Source: Hamiltosporidium magnivora
Lineage: Eukaryota; Microsporidia; Dubosqiidae
Length of the DNA: 11,084 nt
Assembly: GCA_004325065.1 (NCBI GenBank)
Contig: PITI01000544.1
Location: forward strand, 1-11,084
Direction: 5' to 3'
Shown: positions 1-8,244 of the stretch, in pieces
How the letters are laid out: each line of letters begins with the position of its first letter
How positions within the stretch are numbered: position 1 is the stretch's first letter
Position numbers and translations under genes: made by a program
Notes under the pieces: generated by a model
Database searches by the model: none
What the model was told of the DNA's origin: nothing
What the model saw: the letters and a program-made list of their open reading frames with translations, nothing else

Positions 1-198
1 AAATTACTTTTCCCAAGAACTATGAGCACTTTATTTTCTAGGGACACTTTTTCTTCTAACAGAACTTATGGCAGGACTAGGTATAATGTGAAAAAAGAAA
101 ATGAAAATACGTATATTGTTTCTTTCAAAATAACTGTTTATTAAAGGTTTTTTATTGTTCATACTTTGATGATGATTAAAGTTCTCATTTTAGTTGAT

Positions 199-231
199 AC
201 CTACTTATTTATTCCAGTAGAGTAAGTAGGT
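199..231. repeat. 9-bp inverted repeat with 15-base loop
   Basis: ACCTACTTA (199-207) is perfectly complementary to TAAGTAGGT (223-231). It lies at the 3' end of the minus-strand 90-codon frame, overlapping its stop. Not followed by a T run, and no role is known. Confidence 0.6.
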
Positions 232-481
232 GTAAGTGTAGGCAGAGCAGATGTAGACAGCGAAAAGATCTCAAGCCACTGAGACGAAAAAATAAGGGGT
301 GTAGAGATCCAGACATCTGTTTGGTATACAGAAGGAACTTTTCTTGGAATATAAGAGGGATAACTGATACCTCCACTTTGTCTTTCAAGAACTCCTGACT
401 TATATTTCCGAGTGTGGCCTTATAGGAATCATTAAATAAACTGTCAGATAATGAAACTGGGAAAGGATAGGGATGTCCGGA
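209..481 (-). pseudogene. 90-codon ATG-less open frame in a GC-richer segment
   Basis: Read on the minus strand, the segment is open for 90 codons between a TAG at 482-484 and a TAA at 209-211. It contains FNDSYKATLGNISQEFLKDK and ends in a Leu/His-rich tail (LHLLCLHLHLLTLLE). It has no ATG near its beginning. Such a long open frame with higher GC than its surroundings is unusual in this window and lies just inside a putative transposon end at 484-507. It may be a mobile-element relic or chance; no family is recognised. Confidence 0.2.
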
Positions 482-515
482 CTAAATCGGGACATCTGGC
501 AACTCTAGTCGCCAG
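472..515. repeat. Two adjacent short hairpins
   Basis: GATGTCC (472-478) pairs with GGACATC (490-496), with an 11-base loop. Immediately after, CTGGC (496-500) pairs with GCCAG (511-515), with a 10-base loop. Together they span the putative transposon end and could be part of its subterminal structure. Confidence 0.5.
484..507 (-). mobile_element. Possible hAT-type terminal inverted repeat (single end)
   Basis: On the minus strand, beginning at 507, the sequence reads TAGAGTTGCCAGATGTCCC and on into GATTT. hAT transposon ends typically start (C/T)A(G/A)-G-x-TG. The matching opposite end (TAGAGTTGCC on the plus strand at a lower coordinate) and an 8-bp target duplication of GTCGCCAG are not found in the window, so the call rests on one end and on recall. 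Confidence 0.25.
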
Positions 516-1090
516 TGTCATAGTCCCCGTAACAGCCTTTTTCATTTGCCATAAAACTTTAAAAGTTTCTAAAGCTACGATGAAAATAACCGGAAAAGGA
601 AGCGATTGATATATTTATCTTTTAAACAGATCATATTAACTATTTTCAAAAATTTGTGGTTTCTGCCTTGCCATAATATAAATCTATAAAATATATCTTA
701 CGCTATACCCTACGACCTCTTTTTGCGCTATGCCATCAACCCATTCTAAAAGTTTTTTAATGTCTAACAATGAATATTGTATATTTGTTCAGGGTTCTTT
801 ACAAAACTCTCTTATTACATTACAAATATTCAAGTTAAGCTAACTAATATGAAGAGTATAAGACCAAATATCGTAATCTCGCTCGAGGAACCCATAAAAA
901 AAATATCTTTGATATTTACGAGCTATTTATAAGAGTAAAGGATTCGTTGACTCGTGTAATTAAATAATTGTTTTTAAATAGTAAAGTTTTATTTATATTA
1001 TTACATCATTTCTTTTGTTTCCTTTCTTCCATCCTTGGAGTTGTAATAAAATATAATTTTATACTTTATAAGGGAATCCAATAACTATAA

Positions 1091-1113
1091 TTATGTAGTA
1101 GAATACTACATAA
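1091..1113. repeat. Perfect 10-bp hairpin with 3-base loop
   Basis: TTATGTAGTA, loop GAA, TACTACATAA: a perfect inverted repeat. A second small hairpin, ATGC-AAAA-GCAT, follows at 1123-1134. Both lie at the downstream edge of repeat copy 1 (in its sense orientation) and could mark its 3' end. Confidence 0.75.
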
Positions 1114-1129
1114 ATAATTTCCATGCAAA

Positions 1130-1530
1130 AGCATAGAACACTAGTCTTGAAAATTCATATTAGAAGTTTAAGCGCCTTAGAAAAACAAAAATAAAACTCT
1201 TTGAAGCCCGAAAAATTCAAATGCTAGTATATCTGTTGGTGAAACATTTATTATTTGAATGACGCTTATGTAAATCGCAGAAATATATCTTAACTGATAG
1301 TTTATTAGGTTCGGTAAGTGTAGAGTAGGTGGAAATCCTGCATAGTATTGGGGGCAGGATATGTTTTTACATTCGATCATATTCCATGCAATTAACTCAG
1401 GCAACTGTCTCGCCTATTGAATAGTTTCTAAATACGTTTAGATTAAAGGCTTTGTAATATAGGTATCTTAAGGCATACTTAAGGAATGATTAGGAGCAGT
1501 TAGATAAAAACCTAAAACTTTGTAATATCA
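1130..1530 (-). pseudogene. Dispersed repeat, copy 1 (decayed protein-coding element)
   Basis: The reverse complement of this segment aligns over about 350-400 bp with 10717-11084, with long blocks of close similarity (the sense strand reads CCCAATACTATGCAGGATTTCC here and CCCAATACTATGTAGCATTCC there), and more weakly with 2179-2580. In matching frames the peptides agree: LRYLYYKAFNL, IAWNMIE and PILCRISTYSTLTEPN here, against LRYLRPKAFHL, VAWSVIE and PILCSIPTYSTLSEPN in copy 3. The frame shifts between blocks and stops occur, so it is a relic. No recognised domain. A 75-codon open frame at 1177-1404 is in the element's frame only over its first part. Confidence 0.75.
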
Positions 1531-2169
1531 GAAGAAAAATAACTTATGCGAATGTATTTAAAAGATGTGATATTTCAAGAAACTGAATAAACAAGTATAA
1601 AATTGCTATTTAAACTTAAGGTAATAAATGAGTCTAAGATCCGAATATTATGAACTTAAAATGTCAAATGGTTTTTGTTTTAAAAACTTATCGGGCTTAT
1701 ATTATTGAAGTGGAATTTTCTTTCAGATTTCTAGGGCTTATGACAAAACATCGTATTTTATTATGTCAGGCCTTTTTATAATTTGGAATTTGTTTTATTA
1801 GTTAAGTAAACCAAAAAATTGGTTCTAAATAGGTATTTTATAGCAAAGGAGTATAAATATCTTTAAAATAAAATAAAACAACATAATTCTTGATCTTTCA
1901 AGTTCCCGTATTCTCTCCTTGCATCCATATTCATTTTGTGTTTATAAAGTATATTTTCAAAAATCTCTTCTTTTAAAGTATTTCCGAATGCCTAATTGTG
2001 CCTTTCATATAAGAAAATTAATGACATAATAAAATATTTTTAAGGTATAAATTTTTATTGCGTTATTTTCTTCGAATAATTATGTATGACATGTTAGAAA
2101 GCTAGAGTGTAAAAATTCAATTATATCTCTAATTTGAATATCAAATATCTAAAAATGGCATTTATTATA
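1531..2169. other. AT-rich spacer between repeat copies 1 and 2
   Basis: No open frame or motif that I can support. The two repeat copies flank it in head-to-head orientation (copy 1 on the minus strand, copy 2 on the plus strand), so it separates their 5' sides. Confidence 0.4.
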
Positions 2170-2580
2170 GTGCTTTGATGACAGTAACGCAGTTCTGGGA
2201 TTACATAGATAACTGTTTCCTTAAAAGTTCCCTTAAGATACGTTATCACAATTTTTTTGTCTAAAAGGTATTTAAAACATCTAAGAGCAACGAGTTGCCT
2301 AAAGCTTGTATTTTTCTGTTGATTTGACTGGAATGGCCGCCTATAAACCGCCTTGATACCCATAGACCCGCAGAATCTCGACTTGCTATGTACTTTTCCG
2401 TACGCACTATAATTTTAGCTAAGATATATCTCGCGACTTAGATGAAATGTATCTAGACATCGCAATCTCATACCAACAAGTATAACCTGCTACTTAGTTT
2501 TCTTTTATTTTGAGATGATTTGTTTTTTGTATCTCATAGGCGCCAAGTCTTCTGCTCGAGTGAACAAGGCTAGTTTTCAA
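2170..2580 (+). pseudogene. Dispersed repeat, copy 2 (decayed protein-coding element)
   Basis: Both ends match copy 3. TGACAGTAACGCAGTTCTGG at 2179 answers TGACATTAACGCAGTTCTAG at 10717, and TTTTAGCTAAGATATAT followed by CATACCAACAAGTATAACC near 2412-2490 answers the segment around 10970-11045. The middle (2220-2400) is diverged but of similar length (about 220 against 240 bp). Past 2520 it still resembles copy 1: AGGCGCCAAGTCTTCT against AGGCGCTTAAACTTCT, then AAGGCTAGTTTTC against AAGACTAGTGTTC. Several stops interrupt the frame shared with copy 3. Confidence 0.72.
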
Positions 2581-2718
2581 AGAGATTTAGTTAAGGGTTC
2601 ATTTTTGAGTGTTCAACCGATTAAAAAAGACATATTAAGTTTGAAAAAGAATGTTACACGATCTCGTAGATTTCTCTTCCTGAGCAAATTTGCAATTATA
2701 AATCAAAATTTTATGTGA
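2515..2718 (+). pseudogene. 67-codon open frame at the 3' part of repeat copy 2
   Basis: This 67-residue basic frame begins inside the region shared with copies 1 and 3 and runs beyond the last clear similarity. Its first third (GAKSSARVNKASF) lines up with a stop-containing stretch of copy 1 (GA, stop, TSNMNF). It is therefore more likely a surviving open piece of the element's coding sequence than an independent host gene. No motif is recognised, no CCC motif precedes it, and the ATG itself has no clear support. Confidence 0.25.
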
Positions 2719-2879
2719 TATTATCTCACAAAAAATAGCAAAAAATGATTTCAGACCGATTTACCTAATCATTGCCAAGCAGATGGATTTAATGCGGTTA
2801 TTTTTAATGTTATTTAAAGTTCTTAAGTATATTTTATAGCATCAAATTAATAAGTAATAGCCTAGGAATCATAAACTAT
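2719..2879. other. AT-rich spacer upstream of the MYG1 promoter region
   Basis: Nothing recognisable. It may contain the outermost, unalignable part of repeat copy 2. Confidence 0.3.
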
Positions 2880-3018
2880 ATTTAAATATTTACTATAAAT
2901 TTTATATTTTATCTTTCTTTAAATCCATTCTATATTTCTCTTTTCATTTATTTTTCCCGTTAAAATTTTTTTATTCTTTTCCTCTTAAAAATCATTTTTT
3001 AGATTTAATTCATTTTTT
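2880..3018 (+). promoter_or_regulatory. Pyrimidine-rich upstream tract of MYG1
   Basis: From about 2900 the plus strand is dominated by T and C (for example TCTTTCTTTAAATCC and TTATTCTTTTCCTCTT) up to the CCC motif, after which the strand becomes A-rich inside the gene. A T-rich to A-rich switch at the transcription start is typical of yeast-like promoters. A further CCC lies at 2956-2958. No classical TATA box is obvious. Confidence 0.35.
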
Positions 3019-3027
3019 TTAAACCCC
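3019..3027 (+). promoter_or_regulatory. CCC-type start-proximal motif of the MYG1 gene
   Basis: TTAAACCCC ends two bases before the MYG1 ATG and follows a run of T. The same core, TTAAACCC, stands two bases before the ATG at 9924 in the other plus-strand gene. Motifs of this C-run type next to start codons are known from microsporidia and are linked to transcription starts very close to the ATG, so the 5' UTR here would be only a few bases. Function is inferred from position and repetition only. Confidence 0.55.
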
Positions 3028-3029
3028 TA

Positions 3030-3935
3030 ATGTTATTAGCAACACATAACGGTTTATTTCATTATGATGAGGTATTAGCGACAGCAATATTAAAAAAAAT
3101 ATATCCAGATGCAAAAATAATGAGAACAAGAAATATAAAACTATTATCAACAGCTGATATAGTATATGATGTAGGTGATGCTTATGATGCATCTAGACAT
3201 AGATATGACCATCACCAAATATCTTTTGATGAGCGTTTTTCTGAAAAATATACAATAAAAATGTCGAGTTGTGGTTTAATATTTAAACATTTTCATGAAA
3301 GATTATTAGAAAAATATGGATTGTATTTAGACAGCAAGTATTATAATTTTATGGTTGATGAAATATATGCAAGTTATTTTTTATATGCTGATGGTATGGA
3401 TAATGGTATCGATATATTTGATAATAGTATTGCTGTACGTACATTTTCAAATGTAATGTATGAATTAGCAAAGCTCAATTCAAACTATAACGATGGATTT
3501 TATGAAGCTTTGAGTGTGGTAAGTAAGGATTTAGAACAATTTCTTACTTTTAAGATAAAATATTGGTTGCCTTCTTTGGAAATATTGGTAAGTGAAATGG
3601 AAAAACAAAGTGGTGACATATTTTTTACTAAACAAAATGATTTCAGTGCAGAGACAGCTTTTGTGGCAGAGAAAATATTAAATAAGGATTTTAAATTTGC
3701 TGTGTGTGAAGTCGAAAGCAATAATTTCAGAATTTATGCTTTTCAGGTTGAAAGATATAAATTTAAATCTAAAATTGCTCTCAGAAAAGAATGGAGAGGA
3801 TTAAGAGGAGAAGAACTTAAAAATGTCTGTAAAATTGAAGGGTGTGTTTTTGTTCATGCAACAGGATTTACGGGTGGAAATGAGACGCTTAAAGGTGCAA
3901 TCAAGATGTGTAACGGGTCACTTGGCTACATCTAA
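3030..3935 (+). CDS. MYG1: MYG1/UPF0160 family protein, putative metal-dependent 3'-5' RNA exonuclease
   Basis: 301-residue protein with family hallmarks along its whole length. Residues 4-14 read ATHNGLFHYDE, with putative metal ligands H6, H11 and D13. Residues 47-63 hold DVGD and RHRYDHHQ (DHH motif at 60-62). SSCGLIFKHF lies near 79-88, ADGMDNGI at 120-127, EWRGLRGEEL at 254-263 and GCVFVHATGFTGG at 271-283. MYG1 belongs to the DHH-type phosphoesterase group; human MYG1 is reported as a 3'-5' RNA exonuclease of nucleolus and mitochondria. This copy is shorter than the usual 330-380 residues and starts directly at the catalytic core, with no mitochondrial-type presequence, so a nuclear or cytosolic site is inferred. 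One oddity is DVGD where most members have DVGG. The start is supported by the conserved first motif and by TTAAACCCC ending two bases before the ATG. The gene converges on the secreted-protein gene 199 bp downstream. Confidence 0.93.
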   Translation: MLLATHNGLFHYDEVLATAILKKIYPDAKIMRTRNIKLLSTADIVYDVGDAYDASRHRYDHHQISFDERFSEKYTIKMSSCGLIFKHFHERLLEKYGLYLDSKYYNFMVDEIYASYFLYADGMDNGIDIFDNSIAVRTFSNVMYELAKLNSNYNDGFYEALSVVSKDLEQFLTFKIKYWLPSLEILVSEMEKQSGDIFFTKQNDFSAETAFVAEKILNKDFKFAVCEVESNNFRIYAFQVERYKFKSKIALRKEWRGLRGEELKNVCKIEGCVFVHATGFTGGNETLKGAIKMCNGSLGYI

Positions 3936-4134
3936 TTTATTTAATTTGTTTTAAAAAACATTAAATCTTGAAAAGTTATTTATCTTTTAATCTTATTAAT
4001 GGTTCTTTTATAAATATTTTAATCAATAATTAGTTTTTTTAAAAAAAATATTTCTATTCGAAAATAAAAATGTGATAAGGTTTCTGAAAGACATTTAACA
4101 AAGTCAAATACTATAATACATTTAATTATTACGA
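3936..4134. other. Convergent intergenic region
   Basis: 199 bp between two gene 3' ends. Strongly AT-rich with T and A runs; AATAAA at 4073-4078 on the plus strand could be a MYG1 polyadenylation signal, although such words are frequent at this base composition. No stable GC hairpin is seen. Confidence 0.35.
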
Positions 4135-5028
4135 TTAATCATAAGTTTTTCCATAACCTTTGCCAAATTTTTTAGCTTCTTCATTATTTTCTTGTTTTTG
4201 ACTTTCACATGTCGTTTTGGCTGCTTCCTTTGGTTGAGGTGTATTAGCATTATAATTTACACCAAATGGAGTCATAAAAGAAGTAGGTTGCATCATCATA
4301 TAAGGATTAGGCATTGCAGGATTAGCCATCATCTGAAATGCGGGTTGGAAAGGCTGTTGGAAAGGCTGTTGGAAAGGCTGAGCAAAAGGTTGCTGGAAAG
4401 GCATATACGGAGCGTAGGGCATACCAAGACTATAGAACTGCCAGGCATTAAAGAAACTAAAGAGTCGTCGGCGATTAATCATAGTCGTACAATCTCTACA
4501 TGTATTACATCTTGTAGTTCTTATTTTAGCCATCATTTCGACAATAACATTTTCTGTCCAATCACCACTCTGGCTGGGCTTTGGTGGCCAACTGCTTTCA
4601 GAAAATGGAAGTTCATATATTTCATGGGCTAAAATGTATTGACAGGGTGCATCTTGGGTACAAGTACAACAATTTTTACAGGCTAAACTTCTATTTATAA
4701 CTCCAAGTAATCTTTCATATAATTCTTTACTGGTAATAGGAGTTGCTGGGTTTGCTGGAGTAGGAATTGAAGGTGTGGGGGGAATATTTGTAGGTTGGAA
4801 AGGGTTTGGAGTTGTGTTGCATTGCCCGAGATGTTGTAAAATGGTGTTGAGTTTTTCTGTCATTTCATTTTTGCCTTGTTGAAATGCTGCTATGAGTTGC
4901 GTGTTTGAAGAAGTTAGTGTCTTTGTTACGTGATCTTGCATGGAATTTCTGGTTGTCTCGATTGATCGGAGGATTTCTGCTTCATCACAAAGGCTGAGAA
5001 TAGAGAAAAGGAAGAATAATAAAATCAT
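4135..5028 (-). CDS. Predicted secreted cysteine-rich, Pro/Gln-rich protein (possible spore wall or polar tube component)
   Basis: 297 residues from the ATG at 5028; an in-frame TTG further upstream at 5046 is not a credible eukaryotic start. Residues 1-14 (MILLFFLFSILSLC) form a hydrophobic signal peptide followed by acidic DEAE. Residues 15-68 look helical; 70-100 are a Pro/Thr linker suited to O-glycosylation; 117-129 hold C-x2-CC-x-C-x5-C; 174-180 hold CxxCxxC. Residues 211-231 are tandem PFQQ-like repeats, and 203-256 are rich in Met, Pro, Phe, Tyr and Gln. The tail is Lys/Gly-rich, ending GKGYGKTYD. Outside the signal there are ten cysteines, allowing five disulfides. There is no transmembrane helix after the signal and no visible GPI tail. 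No named family is recognised. Secreted Cys- and Pro/Gln-rich proteins form microsporidian spore walls and polar tubes, so such a role is a reasonable but unproven inference. Confidence 0.85.
   Translation of the reverse strand: MILLFFLFSILSLCDEAEILRSIETTRNSMQDHVTKTLTSSNTQLIAAFQQGKNEMTEKLNTILQHLGQCNTTPNPFQPTNIPPTPSIPTPANPATPITSKELYERLLGVINRSLACKNCCTCTQDAPCQYILAHEIYELPFSESSWPPKPSQSGDWTENVIVEMMAKIRTTRCNTCRDCTTMINRRRLFSFFNAWQFYSLGMPYAPYMPFQQPFAQPFQQPFQQPFQPAFQMMANPAMPNPYMMMQPTSFMTPFGVNYNANTPQPKEAAKTTCESQKQENNEEAKKFGKGYGKTYD
4345..4404 (-). repeat. 12-bp coding repeat, five units
   Basis: Five consecutive 12-bp units sit inside the secreted-protein gene. The first three (4345-4380) are identical on the plus strand (TTGGAAAGGCTG); the last two are diverged. 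They encode tandem PFQQ or PFAQ. Identical units next to changed ones suggest recent slippage or unequal exchange, so unit number may vary between strains. Confidence 0.85.
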
Positions 5029-5049
5029 AAAAATTAGTTTTCTCAACTC

Positions 5050-5056
5050 TTATATA
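5050..5056 (-). promoter_or_regulatory. TATA-like box upstream of the secreted-protein gene
   Basis: On the minus strand TATATAA lies about 22 bases before the ATG at 5028. This gene lacks the TTAAACCC motif seen at the other two genes, so it may use a different promoter type. The box abuts the tandem repeat array. Such AT-rich words occur often by chance here. Confidence 0.35.
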
Positions 5057-5240
5057 CTTTTAAAAAACCTTATTTTATAAAAAATAAGATTGATAGGTTT
5101 GAAATTTATTAAATTTCATTATTTTTAAGTATTTTTAAAAAACTTTATTTCGTAAAATAAGATTGATAGGTTTGAAATTTATCAAATTTAAGTATTTTTA
5201 AAAAACCTCATTTCTTAAAATAAGATTGATAGGTTTGACA
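5056..5240. repeat. Three tandem 47-75 bp repeats upstream of the secreted-protein gene
   Basis: Units run approximately 5056-5130, 5131-5193 and 5194-5240. Each has a T/A-rich start (TTTTTAAAAAACC), then a near-invariant core AAATAAGATTGATAGGTTTG; the first two continue into GAAATTTATYAAATTT and end TTTAAGT. The third ends shortly after the core. The core is the best-conserved part even where the flanks have changed. The array occupies the promoter position of the minus-strand gene, so it may carry repeated factor-binding sites, but plain tandem duplication is also possible. Confidence 0.8.
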
Positions 5241-8240
5241 TGTTTATTTCTTAGGTTTCTGGCACATTAAATTATTCATTAAAAAATAATAAATACACAA
5301 AATATCAACAGAAATAAATCTTATTTTTTGCCGTATTTTAAAATAACTATTTTTGAAACTTTTATTGATAAAAGTGACAGTTTTAAAGATTGCCGTAATA
5401 AGAATTTAAAATTTTAAAGTAAAATATTTATTAATTTAATTATCTTAAGTCTATTTATATAATTATATCACTTTTAAAAAGGATTAAAAAATAAAATATA
5501 AAATTGATATTTTTTCTGTCTTAATGAGTCAAAATGCTCAATTATCTGATAGTATGCAAATAAATAAGATCTATACATTAAGAATATTTATAAAAAATGT
5601 GATATTATATAATTTAAATTCTTAATATTTGAGAAATATTACAATGAATATCTTCAAAGGTTTAGATTCATTTATATTAAATATTAATACAATAAATTAA
5701 TATTTTTATTAAATTTAAAATTCTTAAAATTATCTTTTAAAGAAATAAAATATTAATATTTTTTAAGGTAAATCAAATTTACTAACCATTGTTTATTTAA
5801 TATAAATTTAAAATTAATTATTATTTAAATTACCTTAAAATTATACTTTTTATACCAAATTAAGTTAAATCTGAGTAATTTCTTACAACAAAAGATCAAT
5901 AAGTCATATTTAACTTAAAAATAATTCGAAAGTAATGACTTTGATAGTACTGAGCAAATATTATCAAATTTACGAGGTAAATATTTTTAATACTCTAAAA
6001 AATTTTTAATATTCTAAAATTTTTTTAATATGTGTTGTTTGGTCATTTATACAAGCAAATTAGTCTAAAAACATTCTTAAAGAATTGCGTTTTTTTCAAT
6101 TACAATTTTCTTACATTTATTAAACCTTATTTCTAGATTCTTCATTATTGAATATAATTTTTTTGTTTTATCATACATAAGTCTAAACAACTTCTATATT
6201 CTTATTCTCTGACGAGTTTATTCTATTACAATTAAAAACTTATAATTTTCAGATTTTATGTAAGCAAAGATATAGATTTTTGCCATTTCGGTGTTTTTTT
6301 CTAATATTTTTTCTTATATGATGTAGGTGTAGAATAGAAGTATATTTTTTGTATATTCTTTCTCTTTCTGTAATATTTTTATACATTTTTTCAGTTTAAA
6401 ATACACATTTTATTTGGACCTGGATAATAAAATGAAATCAAAAATTATTTTTACATTTTTTAGGCTGTAACTGATCACATGTGTCTTATTTTTTATTTAT
6501 ATTTAAAGCTTATCTGTTTAAATATCTTGGAGTTTATAGATATTTCATAATTATATTAAATTTAAAAAATTACATGGAAATTACTTCATAAAATAATACT
6601 TGGATTATATCCAATATAGTATTCACTAGGTCGTCTAGTATTAGAAATTTTAAATAAAATTTGGGAAATAATTACCAACTGAATAAATATTATCGTATTT
6701 CCTTTTTTGAAACATAAATATATTAGATCTGATATTCCTGCACTTAAAAAAGTGTGTATTCTGTTATTAAGCTATATTACCACATCCATGAGTTAAATTA
6801 TCCAATAAAACTTTATGTATTGCTAAATTAGAGCCTACCTTAATATTTATTGGAATAATTAGATGTAAGAATCAAATAATTTTAGTGTTCTATACATTTA
6901 TATTTAAATATTTAAACACGGATTTGAATGATTTAAATTGAATTTTAATTTTTGTTAAAATTCGATATTTGTTTTTGTTTATTGCAATAAATTATGTTTT
7001 ATCTTATACAAGCAATTCTTATTGCAAATTATTTGAATGAATATAAGCTATAAAATATTATTTCTTGATTTAAAGCAATTATGAAAGCTATTGTCATAGT
7101 TATACCGATTTATGAATTTATATGTTTACTTGTTCTTTTAAATTTGCTGAGAAAATCTATAAATTTATAAAAAGACGATCAAGTAAAATATTTTATTGTT
7201 TAAAGTTTAAATTAATTATAATTTATTTTTTTTAAACGTTTAATTCAAGTTTTTTTTAGAGAATTTAAAAGTTGTAAAAAAATGATTTAAATATGATATC
7301 GCCTCTGTTAATCTAAAATTTATTGATTTTTAACATTTTTCTTTTCCAATACGCACGAATAGATGTCAATGCTGATATTATTCGTAATTCACTTCTAAAC
7401 TTCAAACTTAAACTCGATTTAACTAAAATAAAAGATTAATCCTTGATCATTGGTGAATTCTTTCATTTACTATAAGAAACACTAATTTTGAAAGAAAAAT
7501 TTTTTAAAATACTATGTGTGCATCTATTTCAGCTGCAAACTTAAATATTTCTTAGAAAGCCTTGACAAAATACTAAGGTACTTAACAAAAATAAAAAGAA
7601 GCTATTTTGCAGAATTTTCTTTAAATCTTCTTATTGATGATTTTTTCGAGCTTAGTATATACCTTTTTCAATTTTAATATTTTACTTTAATAAATTTTAG
7701 AATCCAATCAGGTAAGTTCAGCTATTAAAAGCCTAAAATAAAAAGCATGGCAAAAAAATCTTCAAAATTTTTGATTCAAATATATTTTTTTTAATTGGTT
7801 TAAAACTTTTTTCTGGAATACTATCTAAAAATTCTATTTTTCCATCCTTTATATATTATGTCTGTACATATTATTTTTTGTAACTAGGTCTCTGCTGCTA
7901 AATTTTCTCATATTTTTGTTTTTTTTCAAACATTTAAACGTGAATTTTAAGAGTTTGAACTCAGATACTACTTTTATTTCAGATTCTTTTTTTAATATCC
8001 TATAAGTGAGGAAAAATGTAAACCGATAGAAAATCGAATTACATTTACTTTTACTTCTAAACATATAAACTTCACAATATCATAGAGATATCTAGGGATC
8101 TTTGTATTTGTTTTTAGATTTAATTTTACTTCAGAGGCTTATACCTTGGAAAGGCTAATTCAAATAATTAAATTTTATCAAGTAAAAAAGCATGGCTTGA
8201 AAATTGTTTTTACAAAATGTATCAGATATTCTTCATAATG
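5241..8240. other. 3-kb AT-rich region without a supportable gene
   Basis: Both strands are full of stops, and the longest ATG frame is a 71-codon low-complexity Lys/Phe/Ser frame at 7849-8064 (minus) with no motif. Small structures are present: an 11-bp inverted repeat at 5761-5840 and an imperfect duplication of an 18-19 bp AT word around 5982-6019. No GC island, tRNA-like fold or coding-type composition is apparent. Confidence 0.45.
5761..5840. repeat. 11-bp inverted repeat in AT-rich DNA
   Basis: TTTTAAGGTAA (5761-5771) is complementary to TTACCTTAAAA (5830-5840) with a 58-base loop. The GG/CC pair inside makes chance less likely than for pure AT words, but no role can be named. Confidence 0.45.
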
Positions 8241-8244
8241 TATT

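Larger units (their letters stand above)
1..1130. other. Non-genic region with decayed, compositionally mixed sequence
   Basis: No supportable gene on either strand. The stretch 200-540 is visibly richer in G and C than the rest and carries the hairpins, the possible hAT end and the 90-codon frame listed separately. The remainder is AT-rich. A weak direct similarity (CGCTATACCCTACGACC near 701 and GCGCTATGCCATCAACC near 725) is noted. Most likely old mobile-element debris. Confidence 0.4.

Noticed and set aside
1177..1404. 75-codon minus-strand frame as a gene
   Set aside because: It lies within repeat copy 1 and matches the element's frame only for the first residues (IAWNMIE); the rest is out of register with the conserved peptides, so it is a by-product of frameshifts.
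2121..2363. 80-codon minus-strand frame
   Set aside because: Antisense to repeat copy 2, whose conserved peptides are on the plus strand.
3500..3721. 73-codon minus-strand frame
   Set aside because: Antisense within the well-supported MYG1 gene.
4192..4632. 146-codon plus-strand frame
   Set aside because: Antisense shadow of the secreted-protein gene; its repeated ERLLERL-type text is the opposite reading of the 12-bp PFQQ repeat.
5029..5046. Longer form of the secreted protein starting at TTG (5046)
   Set aside because: A non-ATG start is unlikely in a eukaryote, and starting at the ATG (5028) gives a cleaner signal peptide.
7849..8064. 71-codon minus-strand frame
   Set aside because: Low-complexity Lys/Phe/Ser frame with no motif or promoter-type signal; consistent with chance.
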